A stretch of DNA of 64,000 bases, from assembly GCF_009749525.1 (NCBI RefSeq), contig NZ_WOAC01000003.1, positions 62,001 to 126,000 on the forward strand, written 5' to 3'. This DNA is from Mesorhizobium xinjiangense (GTDB lineage: Bacteria; Pseudomonadota; Alphaproteobacteria; Rhizobiales; Rhizobiaceae). The notes under the pieces are model-generated. The model saw only the letters and a program-made list of their open reading frames with translations. It had not been told where the DNA came from and did not search any database. Position 1 is the stretch's first letter, and the number at the start of each line of letters is the position of its first letter. The position numbers and the translations under genes were made by a program. Positions 51,599 through 59,385 of the stretch are shown in pieces.

Positions 51599-52024
51599 GT
51601 GCAAGCTTTCAGTGTCTGTCTGCCGGAAATAACCGACCGTCCGCTGAAAGGCACGTCACCGCCACCTGCCGACGCCACGCCACGCAGGATCAGCCAACGC
51701 CGTTCGGAGCAGCATATCGAGATATGCGAATGCATGATCGATATCGTCGCCGCTCTGTTTAATGTCTCCAGCAAGGAGTTGCGCCGCGCTGGCAAGACGG
51801 CGACGGCGGTATCGCGTGTGCGCCAGATCGCCATGTATGTGTGTCATGTGAGCCTGGAACTCACCATGACCGACATCGGCAGCGGCTTCGGCCGCGACCG
51901 CACCACCGTAATGCATGCTTGTCACTTGATCGAAGACATGCGCGACGATGCGGAATTCGACGGCATTGTGGGGCTGACCGAGCGGATCGCCGTGGCGGCA
52001 CTGCGCCGGGGAGACGCGGCCTGA
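51599..52024 (+). CDS. stand-alone DnaA C-terminal-type HTH protein
   Basis: A 141-residue protein whose residues about 40-125 form a DnaA domain IV-like HTH: VSRVRQIAMYVCHVSLELTM, IGSGFGRDRTTVMHACHLIED, which matches the DnaA-box-contacting signature (GRDHTTVxHA) with Arg for His. The AAA+ and oligomerisation domains of DnaA are absent, so it cannot initiate replication by itself; it may compete for DnaA boxes or act as a regulator. The start is GTG 51599 with GAGAGAGG upstream. The next gene begins 1 nt after its stop. Such proteins are common and uncharacterised in Hyphomicrobiales. Confidence 0.86.
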   Translation: MQAFSVCLPEITDRPLKGTSPPPADATPRRISQRRSEQHIEICECMIDIVAALFNVSSKELRRAGKTATAVSRVRQIAMYVCHVSLELTMTDIGSGFGRDRTTVMHACHLIEDMRDDAEFDGIVGLTERIAVAALRRGDAA

Positions 52025-52025
52025 C

Positions 52026-52466
52026 ATGATCAAGCAGCAGAACGAGCAGAACGACAAGCATACGCAACGTATTCTTGCCTATCTTACACACGGCAGGGCC
52101 GCCCTGCTGCGTGACGGGGCGGACATTGTGCTGCAGACCAGCGGGCACAAGCCTTTGCGCATCAGCGCGGCGCGACTGCGCGACATGGCGCTGCGCGGGC
52201 TTGTCGTGTGCAGCGGACAATCGGTCGAACTGACCGGTACGGGCAAGGCGGCGCGCGGGATGGGCCAAGCGCGGCCGGAGGCGCAGGGCCATATCGAGCA
52301 GGTCATCATCGAAACGGCGAGCGGGCCACAACGGGTTGCGCGCAACAGCGCCGAATCGCCGCTCGCGCTCCTGTATCGCCGCAAGGGCCGCGACGGCCGC
52401 AGCCTGTTGTCGGCGCGCGAGTTCGATGCCGGCGAAAGGTTGCGCGGCACTACACGCGGGCGATGA
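52026..52466 (+). CDS. DUF6456 gene, N-terminal part (reading frame interrupted)
   Basis: A 146-residue ORF starting 1 nt after the DnaA-like gene. Its winged-helix-like N-terminus (QRILAYLTHGRAALLRDGAD, SAARLRDMALRGLV) and the LLYRRKGRDGRSLLSAREFDAGERLR block are the first half of the DUF6456 protein common in this order. After GERLR the frame ends in GTTRGR and stop, while the expected continuation (HYTRAMIMPRLGANW) lies in the -1 frame from 52445. The missing base is next to 52443-52449. Alternatively the gene is genuinely split and coupled. Confidence 0.72.
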   Translation: MIKQQNEQNDKHTQRILAYLTHGRAALLRDGADIVLQTSGHKPLRISAARLRDMALRGLVVCSGQSVELTGTGKAARGMGQARPEAQGHIEQVIIETASGPQRVARNSAESPLALLYRRKGRDGRSLLSAREFDAGERLRGTTRGR

Positions 52467-52828
52467 TCATGCCGCGCCTCGGCGCCAATTGGGAAAGCGC
52501 GGTGTCTTCGGGCAAGCGCCGGGCGGGGAGCGGAGGGGCGGTCGAGTTGACCGACATGGCGCTTGCCGCGCGGATGCGTGTCGAAAAGGCGCTCGACGCC
52601 GTCGGTCCCGAACTGAGCGGTGTACTGATCGACGTGTGCTGCTTCCTCAAGGGGCTCGAACGGGTGGAGGCCGAGCGCTCATGGCCGGCCCGCTCGGCCA
52701 AGATCGTTCTCAAGACCGCATTGGCCGCACTTGCCCGTCACTACTTTCCGCCGGCGGGCGGTCGCGACGCCCGGGCGAGGATACTGCACTGGGGCGCGGA
52801 GGATTTCCGGCCCGAACTGCCGCGTTGA
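52463..52828 (+). CDS. DUF6456 domain, C-terminal part (in -1 frame)
   Basis: A 121-residue frame that carries the conserved DUF6456 core: MPRLGANWESAVSSG, ELTDMALAARMRVEKALDAV, GPELSGVLIDVCCFLKGLE and RSWPARSAKIVLKTALAALARHY. Its first ATG (52463) overlaps the stop of the upstream part as ATGA, so it could be made separately by coupling; but the conserved sequence extends a few residues upstream of that ATG (HYTRA), which favours a frameshifted single gene of about 267 residues. Role unknown; probably DNA-binding by context. Confidence 0.72.
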   Translation: MIMPRLGANWESAVSSGKRRAGSGGAVELTDMALAARMRVEKALDAVGPELSGVLIDVCCFLKGLERVEAERSWPARSAKIVLKTALAALARHYFPPAGGRDARARILHWGAEDFRPELPR

Positions 52829-52943
52829 ACGGGATGGCTGGATCTGTTCATTGCTTCACGGAATCGATGAACCGATCCAACCTTTGGATTTGACGCAATT
52901 GCGGACGGAGAAGCGGTCTACACTTGGCCTGGAATTGCTCCAG

Positions 52944-53378
52944 TCAGGAGGCCGGCTGGGGCGCAAGCGCCAGTTCCGCCTCCTGGCGGATGCGGCGCGC
53001 CATCGCGCGCAGGCCGTTGGCGCGCTGCGGGGTGAGATGTTCGTCGAGACCGAGCAGCTTGAAGGTATCCTCCGCATTGGTGCCGGCGATTTCGCTTGCC
53101 TTGCGGTCGGAATAGAGCGCCAGCATGATCGCCACCAAGCCCTTGACGATATGGGCGTCGGAATCGCCGCGGAAATGGAGCAGCGGGTCCTCGCCCTGTG
53201 CGCGCTCGGTGATGAGCCAGACCTGGCTGGCGCAGCCCTTGACGCGGTGCACGTCGGTCATTTCGGTTTCCGCCAACGGCTCGAGATCCCGCCCGAGCTC
53301 GATGACATAGCGGTAGCGGTCCTCCCAATCGTCGAGGAAGGAGAAATCGTCGATTATCGCGGCGAGTTTGTCGTTCAT
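52944..53378 (-). CDS. sufE: SufE-family sulfur acceptor protein
   Basis: A 144-residue SufE protein that accepts persulfide sulfur from a cysteine desulfurase (SufS) for Fe-S cluster assembly. The acceptor Cys49 is in DVHRVKGCASQVWL, and the LHFRGDSDAHIVKGLVAIM and LDEHLTPQRANGL segments are typical. No other suf gene is nearby, so it is encoded apart from its partner, as is usual in this order. Confidence 0.94.
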   Translation of the reverse strand: MNDKLAAIIDDFSFLDDWEDRYRYVIELGRDLEPLAETEMTDVHRVKGCASQVWLITERAQGEDPLLHFRGDSDAHIVKGLVAIMLALYSDRKASEIAGTNAEDTFKLLGLDEHLTPQRANGLRAMARRIRQEAELALAPQPAS

Positions 53379-53526
53379 GCTTCGATCCTATCCCTCGCCA
53401 TATAGTGAGGGAAGAGGCCGACGTCACGGAAAATCAGGCAAAATCCGATGCCGCCGGAGCTGTCGTCCGGCAATCGCCCGTGCCGGCGGGAACGAAAATG
53501 GGCCTTTCGATCGATCCGCTTGCAGA

Positions 53527-53910
53527 TTATTGCCCGGCGGTCACATTCGGCTCCGCTGCGACGGTGCCGGTCTTGATGCTGTCGTCGGGTTTTGCGAGCG
53601 GCACCGTCTCGTCGAGGGGCCGTTCCGGTTCGGCATCCTTGTCGGCTGCCGTGTCATCGAGCATTTCCATCGCGATGCGCGCGGTTTCGCGCGCGCGAAT
53701 GCCGATCGTATGAATGGCGGCACGGCCGGCTTCGCACACGCCCGGTTTTCGCTCGCAGATCTGGGACAAGTCGGCAAGGGCTTCGCGCGCCGCGCCAAAA
53801 GCCTGCAGCGGGCCGATCGTCTGGCCGTCCGAATCCGTTCCCCCCAGACCGAAGGGCAGCAGAAGCAGCACCAGAGATAGCCAGAACGCGGTCTTGATGA
53901 GAAACCTCAT
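53527..53910 (-). CDS. DUF5330 family exported/anchored protein
   Basis: A 127-residue protein with an N-terminal hydrophobic segment (FLIKTAFWLSLVLLLLPFGLG) and a helical periplasmic domain with two cysteines in SQICERKPGVCEAGRAAIHT, the DUF5330 pattern; the tail is acidic and proline-containing. Function unknown. The Cys pair may be disulfide-bonded outside the cytoplasm. It is divergent from the histidine kinase across a 440-nt gap. Confidence 0.83.
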   Translation of the reverse strand: MRFLIKTAFWLSLVLLLLPFGLGGTDSDGQTIGPLQAFGAAREALADLSQICERKPGVCEAGRAAIHTIGIRARETARIAMEMLDDTAADKDAEPERPLDETVPLAKPDDSIKTGTVAAEPNVTAGQ

Positions 53911-54350
53911 AGTCTCCTTCCTGTCCTGATCCGCTCAGTCGGAAGGGCGTTCCACCGCTCTCTCCGATGATGACGGACATGTCTGTAGGCCGGGTTGAAA
54001 GCCGGCTGCAGCTTTTCATCAAATTCAAAACAAATCGGAAAGAAGTCGCCTATGCGGCATTTGAATCGAATACCCATCGCGGTGGTGACCGCCTGTCGAG
54101 CATCCAACTTGCTGTTTTCGGGAAAAAAGCGCCGGCCGGGGGCGGTGGAAGGCGCGCCGCGGCAATGCCGTGCGTCGATACAGCTCGTTAACCATGACGA
54201 AAACCAATGTCCCGGATTGGCGTCATTTCGATTGTCTGGCGCCGTTCAATGCCGTTCGGCCGACCGCGGCTTATTCATTCATTAAAGGGTGAGTGAGAGG
54301 TTTGGGCCAAACCAAGATCCGCCCGACGGGCCGACAGTGAGTGCGTATCC
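53911..54350. other. long intergenic region upstream of the histidine kinase
   Basis: 440 nt with no supportable gene. It includes a GTTAACCAT site (54187-54195), a CtrA-like half-site, about 160 nt upstream of the kinase start, and an AT-richer patch at 54010-54060. Short ORFs in it are basic, Arg-rich shadows. It presumably holds divergent promoters for the DUF5330 gene and the kinase. Confidence 0.4.
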
Positions 54351-56141
54351 TTGAGTGAAGTTCCGACCAATACAGGCGCTTGGGCAAACAGCCTGTCGCA
54401 ATTGTGCGATCGGCTCGTTCATCCATCAGTCGATGATGTCCGCACGCGCGCGCGGCAGGGGCGTTTCGTCGGCGTGGCGCTCGGCGCGCCGCTTTTTCTT
54501 TCGGCCGTGCTCGCGCCGCTCCTGGCGCCCGCAATGGGGGCGGCCGTCGCTGCATCCGCCATCTGCGCAAGCTTCGCGCTGGCCTGGGCGCTGGCCATAT
54601 TGGTGGCGGTGACGGGTGACAGCCGCGCTGCCGAATGGGTCGGCGCCACGCTCATGGTTTTGGTGACGACGCTCGTGGTCATGCTGGCCGGCGGGTTGGC
54701 CTCGCCGCTTTCGGCCCTGCTGGCCGCCCTGGCGATCGAGCCCTGGCAGGTCGCGCGCAGCCGCCGCGCCATGGTCGCCGGGGCGGCGATGGCCGGCTTG
54801 GCGGGGGCGCAGGTGATCGTGCTTCCCGCGACGGGATGGTTCGCAGCCCAGGACGCCCCAATGGCCTGGCACTGGCTTGTTCCGGCGGCCTATTTCGTCG
54901 TGCTCGGCCTGCGCCAGGCGGCCGGCCATGACGAGCGCGCCGTTGCGGCGGGCGAACCCGAAGCGCCGCTTCAGGAGAGGCTGAATGCGGTGACGCTGCG
55001 CGTTTCGCGAAACGGCGAAGTCCTCAGTGTGACCTCCCAGGCGCGGCAGCTTCTCGGCATCGAGCCGGAATTCATGCTGGAGAACGCGTTCTTCGAGCGC
55101 ATCCACGTCACCGACCGCGTGGCCTGGCTGTCGGCGCTCGCCGATGCGCGCGAGGCCAAGCCGGTCAAGGAATTCGAGTTGCGCCTGCGCATTGCGGCCG
55201 AGAAAAACGAAATCGTCTTTGCACCCTTCATGGCCGAATTGCCGCAACGTGTGGCGGCTGAGCCGGAATTCGAGGTGGTTCTGCGCAGGGCGGACGAACT
55301 GGCCGGGCTGCGGCGGCAGTTGAACCAGATGAGGGAGGAAAAGGAGGCGCAGCATATCGACGGCCGCCACGTCCTCGCCAGTGTCAGTCACGAAATGCGC
55401 ACGCCGCTCAATTCCATCATCGGATTTTCCGATATGCTGCTGCAAGGGACGAAAGGCCCGCTCGGCAACGCAACGCAGCGCGAATATGTCGAGCTTGTCA
55501 GGGAATCGGGCGAGCATCTGTTGTCTCTGGTCGATGCGATCCTTGATATGGGGCGGCTGGAAGCCGGCACTTTCCCCGTTGAGACATTGCGTTTTTCCCC
55601 CCGCCAGACGATCGAAACGGGCATGGCCCTCATGACTCCCGCGCTTGAGGAGAAGCGCATCAGGCTCGCATGCGAGATTGACGATGCGATGGACGAGATC
55701 TGTGCCGACAGACGCGCTCTTCAGCAGATCGTCGTCAACCTGTTGTCGAACGCGGTGAAATTTACGCCGCAAGGCGGTGAAATCACTGTTGGCGCGCGCA
55801 AGCGTGGTGCGCGGGTCGAATTGTGGGTGAGCGACAATGGCATCGGCATTGCCGGACCCGACCTGGAACGGGTCGGCAAACCGTTCGTCAGGGTCGTCAA
55901 CGACCAGAACCGCCATTGCGAGGGAACGGGCCTCGGCCTTGCCCTGGTGAAGGGCCTGGTCGAGATGCAGAAGGGCTCGATGGCGATTGAGAGCGCGCCG
56001 GGCCTCGGCACGACGGTGACGATCGGCCTGCCGCTTGCGGATGAAGCCGCAGAGACGGCCGCCAATCAGGCCGAAATCATTGAAATTGCACGCACTAACC
56101 GAAGGGGACAGCCTGATGCGCAACTCCGCAAGATCGCGTAG
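54351..56141 (+). CDS. membrane sensor histidine kinase (PAS-HisKA-HATPase)
   Basis: A 596-residue kinase. Residues ~40-190 contain about five to six membrane helices; a PAS-like region (ERLNAVTLRVSRNGEVLSVT to about residue 315) follows, then a coiled linker RRQLNQMREEKEAQ. The phosphoacceptor His is in VSHEMRTPLNSIIGF (about residue 347), and the ATPase has the N box NLLSNAVKF, G1 SDNGIGI and G2 GTGLGLALVKGL. No response regulator is adjacent (orphan). The annotated start is TTG without a good ribosome site, so the N-terminus is uncertain. It overlaps the next gene by 26 nt, implying coupling. The architecture recalls cell-cycle-type kinases such as DivJ/PleC. Confidence 0.9.
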   Translation: MSEVPTNTGAWANSLSQLCDRLVHPSVDDVRTRARQGRFVGVALGAPLFLSAVLAPLLAPAMGAAVAASAICASFALAWALAILVAVTGDSRAAEWVGATLMVLVTTLVVMLAGGLASPLSALLAALAIEPWQVARSRRAMVAGAAMAGLAGAQVIVLPATGWFAAQDAPMAWHWLVPAAYFVVLGLRQAAGHDERAVAAGEPEAPLQERLNAVTLRVSRNGEVLSVTSQARQLLGIEPEFMLENAFFERIHVTDRVAWLSALADAREAKPVKEFELRLRIAAEKNEIVFAPFMAELPQRVAAEPEFEVVLRRADELAGLRRQLNQMREEKEAQHIDGRHVLASVSHEMRTPLNSIIGFSDMLLQGTKGPLGNATQREYVELVRESGEHLLSLVDAILDMGRLEAGTFPVETLRFSPRQTIETGMALMTPALEEKRIRLACEIDDAMDEICADRRALQQIVVNLLSNAVKFTPQGGEITVGARKRGARVELWVSDNGIGIAGPDLERVGKPFVRVVNDQNRHCEGTGLGLALVKGLVEMQKGSMAIESAPGLGTTVTIGLPLADEAAETAANQAEIIEIARTNRRGQPDAQLRKIA

Positions 56142-56961
56142 ACCATCGCGCGAGGCAAGCGGCCTGACGAGCCAGGCGCTGACGATTGCCGGACATGCGA
56201 TTGCGCGCAATCCGCTGATCGTCGGCAGCACGACCGGATTCCTGATCATCCTGTTCTATGTGTCGGCGAATGCGATGTGGTATCAGCCGCATCGGCATAT
56301 GGGCGCGTTCCTGTCGACACGTGCCGCGCCGCCCCGCCCCATCATCGAGCGGCCGGCCGAGCCCGCCGTGCCGCCCCGGGCGGCACCCGCACCCGAGCCG
56401 CGCCCCGAAGCGATGGCGCCGCAAGGCGTTTCCACCGAATCGGTCGCTTCGGTATCGCGGCCCCAGCCCATTGAGGAGACCGCGGCGCAGGGCCGGGTGG
56501 CGACCGTCCAGCGCCAGTTGAAGGCGCTCGGTCTCTATCCGGGCGAGGTCGACGGTCTGATCGGTCCGCAAACGCACAAGGCGGTGGAGGATTACCAGAA
56601 GGGCGCGGGGCTGGAGGTGACGGGCACCATCGACGAGGCGCTGGTCGCCCAACTGTCCAAGGGGACCCCCACCGCAATCGCCGACGACCCGGTGCCGACG
56701 CCTGCGCCGCGTGTCGCCGCGCTCGAGCAGGCGGACGAGAGGGCTGAGACGGCGTCTGTTGTCCCCGATCGCACGGTGGTGAAGGTCCAGGCGGGATTGC
56801 GTTCTTTCGGCAATGACGGGATCGAGATCGACGGGGTGGTTGGCGACAGGACGGCGGTCGCAATCAGAGAATTCCAGTCCCTGTTCGGCTTGCCGGTGAC
56901 CGGCAAGGTGGACGCCGACCTGCTTTCGAAAATGGATGAAATCGGCCTGATCGACGGATAG
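56116..56961 (+). CDS. membrane protein with two peptidoglycan-binding domains
   Basis: A 281-residue bitopic protein: cytoplasmic N-terminus, one transmembrane helix (about residues 33-55, VGSTTGFLIILFYVSANAMW), a Pro/Ala-rich linker (~70-120), then two PG_binding_1 repeats (about 127-180, QRQLKALGLYPGEVDGLIGP; about 222-280, VQAGLRSFGNDGIEIDGVVG). No catalytic domain is present, so it probably tethers or senses the wall. GAAGGGG lies 9 nt before ATG 56116, inside the 3' end of the kinase gene. The overlap suggests a functional link to the kinase. Confidence 0.9.
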   Translation: MRNSARSRRPSREASGLTSQALTIAGHAIARNPLIVGSTTGFLIILFYVSANAMWYQPHRHMGAFLSTRAAPPRPIIERPAEPAVPPRAAPAPEPRPEAMAPQGVSTESVASVSRPQPIEETAAQGRVATVQRQLKALGLYPGEVDGLIGPQTHKAVEDYQKGAGLEVTGTIDEALVAQLSKGTPTAIADDPVPTPAPRVAALEQADERAETASVVPDRTVVKVQAGLRSFGNDGIEIDGVVGDRTAVAIREFQSLFGLPVTGKVDADLLSKMDEIGLIDG

Positions 56962-56980
56962 GGTCGGAGGTGGACAGCCC

Positions 56981-57322
56981 ATGCGTGTAACCTCCGATCT
57001 CTTTGTCGCCTCGCTGACGCGGCGTGTCTTCGCCGAGGGTGGATATGCCGCGGTGTTGCGGCGCGGCGCGCGCGAGGCCGGCGCCGTGTTTGTCATTGCG
57101 CGGGGACGCGACGGCACCGCGACGCTGCTCGGCCCGGCCGCTCAGACCGACTATGACGCGGCAAAGCCGTCGGAGCGTCTGTTCAGCCAGGTCGTGGAAT
57201 GCCAGGGCGACGACGGGCCGATCGATGAGCGGCTGCAGCTTGAAGAACGCTTCGACCCCGATTTCTGGGTCGTGGAGATCGAGCCTGCCGGGCGGACCGA
57301 GGACCTCATCACGATCCGCTGA
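56981..57322 (+). CDS. DUF1491 family protein
   Basis: A 113-residue protein matching DUF1491: begins MRVTSDLFVASLTRRVFAEG, with AVLRRGAREAGAVFVI and the conserved ERFDPDFWVVEIE near the end. Function unknown. It starts 19 nt after the peptidoglycan-binding gene on the same strand and probably shares its transcript. GGTCGGAGG precedes the ATG. It converges on the DUF2336 gene, 9 nt away. Confidence 0.87.
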   Translation: MRVTSDLFVASLTRRVFAEGGYAAVLRRGAREAGAVFVIARGRDGTATLLGPAAQTDYDAAKPSERLFSQVVECQGDDGPIDERLQLEERFDPDFWVVEIEPAGRTEDLITIR

Positions 57323-57331
57323 GCTCTGGAT

Positions 57332-58276
57332 TCAGGCCTGGCGGCGCAGTGTCACGACTTTTGAACCGCCTCGGTGGCGAGGGGACATGGGCGCGGGCTC
57401 GGCGTTGCGGTAGCGGTGCACGAAATCCGGCACCGTGCGAACATCCGAGAAGTGCTCCGGAAAGGCGGAACAGGCGATCAGCAGCGCCTTGTCTTCCGAA
57501 ATGGTGAGCGATTTCATGGCGGCGATGACGTCGTCGATCGTTGCCGAGCCGAAGAGCCGACCCGGCGAATGCGCGCCCGATGCGGCCTGGCCTGCCGGTC
57601 CAAGACGGGATGCCATGACCCGGCTGATCCTGTCGAGCTCGTCCTGCGGGTCGCCCAATGCGAGGTAGGCAGTCGGGTCTGAGCCGGCGACATTGTCGGA
57701 CGCCTGCATCATCGACCTCAACTGGTCGCGGATCGCATCGGCCCGCGACGGCTTCGCCGCGGAGGCTTTCTCCGCGGCTGATTGTGCAGGCGTGGTATCC
57801 GATTCGACCGCCACGCCGGTGCCTGCAACGGGTTCCGACGCCTCCAGGGCCCTGACGAGGCTGGCGATGGTCGGGTTGAGCCTATCTCTGCGGGCGATCG
57901 CGCGGGCATGGCCGAGGCCGTGGCGGGCGATGACGGCGAGTAGGTCGAGGTCGCCGAGGAGCGGCGAGCACTTGAGGAGCGGAGCGGCGACGTCCAGCCG
58001 GTCGTTGGCGAGCTTCACGACGAGATCGGATGGCGCGTCGGCGAGGCCGGAGAGGGCTGCCGCGACATAGCGCCGTGCGTCGGGGGAAGCACGGTCAAAA
58101 AGCGGCAGGACGAGTTGCGAGAGCTGGCGTGCATCGCGTTTCGTCGGCCGTGTCAGCGAGCAGAATGCGGTCGTGGCGGCACGCAGCAGCCTGTCGCTCC
58201 TGCCTTGTTCGCCGCGTCGGGCGATATGCCTGAAATCTTCCGAGAACACGCTGGCTACACACGACACTGTTTTCAA
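57332..58276 (-). CDS. DUF2336 family protein
   Basis: A 314-residue, largely helical protein of the DUF2336 type, which has HEAT-like helical repeats: LSQLVLPLFDRASPDARRYV, LANDRLDVAAPLLKCSPLLGDLDLLAVI and a C-terminal ALLIACSAFPEHFSDVRTV region. Family members are alphaproteobacterial and uncharacterised. The start at 58276 is TTG; GTG 58267 is an alternative, and neither has a convincing ribosome site. Convergent with DUF1491. Confidence 0.8.
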   Translation of the reverse strand: MKTVSCVASVFSEDFRHIARRGEQGRSDRLLRAATTAFCSLTRPTKRDARQLSQLVLPLFDRASPDARRYVAAALSGLADAPSDLVVKLANDRLDVAAPLLKCSPLLGDLDLLAVIARHGLGHARAIARRDRLNPTIASLVRALEASEPVAGTGVAVESDTTPAQSAAEKASAAKPSRADAIRDQLRSMMQASDNVAGSDPTAYLALGDPQDELDRISRVMASRLGPAGQAASGAHSPGRLFGSATIDDVIAAMKSLTISEDKALLIACSAFPEHFSDVRTVPDFVHRYRNAEPAPMSPRHRGGSKVVTLRRQA

Positions 58277-58350
58277 ACGCCAAGGCGGAGGCTGCGGCCC
58301 GCGCCGCCGTCACCGCTTGGCGCAAGGTCGCATGCAAGCGTTAGCAAGCT

Positions 58351-58383
58351 GTTAACCGCGCCCCGGAAAGCCTTGTTAACCAT
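58351..58383. promoter_or_regulatory. paired GTTAACC sites upstream of DUF2336
   Basis: GTTAACCGC (58351-58359) and GTTAACCAT (58375-58383) are direct repeats 24 nt apart, in the gap between the DUF2336 gene and the divergent 62-aa gene; a further GTTAAC lies near 58488. They resemble CtrA half-sites (TTAACC), but the full TTAA-N7-TTAA spacing is not met. Confidence 0.3.
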
Positions 58384-58566
58384 CGCTTTTCTTCACGCTG
58401 AGGTTCGGTGTGTCGAAATCGACCGCGATGGCCGGGACTGTGCGATAGGTCACAGCGCGCAAAGCCGAATTGCCGTAGTAACGTAGCGTTAACTGTTTGC
58501 TGGGCAAAACGTCAGGCGACGAGTTGTATGCGTGCTTGAGCGTGCCCACGAGGACCTGCGAAAGCC

Positions 58567-58755
58567 ATGACGAACATCGTCCCCTTTGTGCGCAAGACCT
58601 CCGCCACCCGCAGTGCGCCTGCCGGCCCGGCCGCAATCATCATGTTTCCGGGCGTGCGCTACGAGCGCATCCCTTCCTCGCAGGACGACGGGCAGAAGAA
58701 GCAGGTGGGCAAGGCGGGTGGCCGGTCACCTCGCTCCAACGGCTCCAAGCGTTAG
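58567..58755 (+). CDS. small protein of unknown function (62 aa)
   Basis: A 62-residue protein, MTNIVPFVRK followed by a low-complexity Ala/Pro linker, then IIMFPGVRYERIPSSQD and a basic tail. The N-terminal xxIVPF and the FPGVRYER motif recur in short Hyphomicrobiales proteins I have seen, which supports coding; no function is known. It ends one base before the 76-bp repeat region. Confidence 0.6.
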   Translation: MTNIVPFVRKTSATRSAPAGPAAIIMFPGVRYERIPSSQDDGQKKQVGKAGGRSPRSNGSKR

Positions 58756-58756
58756 A

Positions 58757-58832
58757 ACATGTTCCAACATATTGATCTGGCGCGCATATCTTTGCTTCAA
58801 ACGTTTCCGTTTGAAGCGAACGCGCGCTAGCG
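58757..58832. repeat. 76-bp intergenic repeat, copy 2 (inverted)
   Basis: Reverse complement of 30291-30366 at 75 of 76 positions. The core CTTCAAACGTTTCCGTTTGAAG forms a hairpin. It sits between the 62-aa gene and the end of the DUF1254 gene. The 30-kb copy's extra hairpin (30367-30406) is missing here. Confidence 0.9.
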
Positions 58833-58838
58833 GCAGGT

Positions 58839-59381
58839 TCACTGCGGCGTGCAGCGAAGCGATCCAAGAAATCTGTCGATGATCGCGGCATAGGAATCGT
58901 CGGGCCGGAAGCCGCGCACGACGGCGATGCCAAGCGGATCCTCGACCTCGACCAGGATCGACTGCTCGTAGGCCGGCGGCAGATCCTGACGCAATGCGAT
59001 CATCTGAGCCGGCGAAGCGAGCAGGAGATCGATGTCGCGGCTGATGGTGATGCGGTCGTTGAACGAATAGATGTTTTGACCCCAGCGATTGTAGACCGAT
59101 ACCGACCAGAAGGGGGCGCCGTCGCTCGCCATGATATGCACCGGACCTGCGGCCAGATCGAAGCGGCAGGCGGCCGAGCGAAACAGCGGGTCGTTGTCCC
59201 GGATCGCTACGCCTCCCGACGGGCGCTCGATGGCGACCGTCTGCAGCGGCGCACCGAGCGCCGAAAGGCGCGACCAGGCATCGCGTTCCGAATAGAGCGG
59301 CAGCAGGAACAGCACCGTGACATGGACGATGACGACGCCCAACAGGGCCAGGATCAGGCAGTGGACGGTCCGGATTGCCAT
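58839..59381 (-). CDS. DUF1254 domain protein, membrane-anchored
   Basis: A 180-residue protein with an N-terminal transmembrane segment (LILALLGVVIVHVTVLFLL) and a DUF1254 domain: NDPLFRSAACRFDLAAGPVHI and APFWSVSVYNRWGQNIYSFN. In many bacteria DUF1254 and DUF1214 are halves of one polypeptide; here the DUF1214 half is the gene immediately upstream, 4 nt away on the same strand. Function unknown; presumably the two products associate in the envelope. Confidence 0.85.
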   Translation of the reverse strand: MAIRTVHCLILALLGVVIVHVTVLFLLPLYSERDAWSRLSALGAPLQTVAIERPSGGVAIRDNDPLFRSAACRFDLAAGPVHIMASDGAPFWSVSVYNRWGQNIYSFNDRITISRDIDLLLASPAQMIALRQDLPPAYEQSILVEVEDPLGIAVVRGFRPDDSYAAIIDRFLGSLRCTPQ

Positions 59382-59385
59382 GCGC

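Noticed and set aside
52040-52480. Programmed -1 frameshift in the DUF6456 gene
   Set aside because: No X-XXY-YYZ slippery heptamer or downstream stimulatory hairpin is evident at 52440-52450, so a plain indel or ATGA-coupled split is more likely.
54426-56249. 607-codon minus-strand ORF opposite the histidine kinase
   Set aside because: Shadow; the kinase frame has H, N, G1 and G2 boxes, the antisense frame has none.
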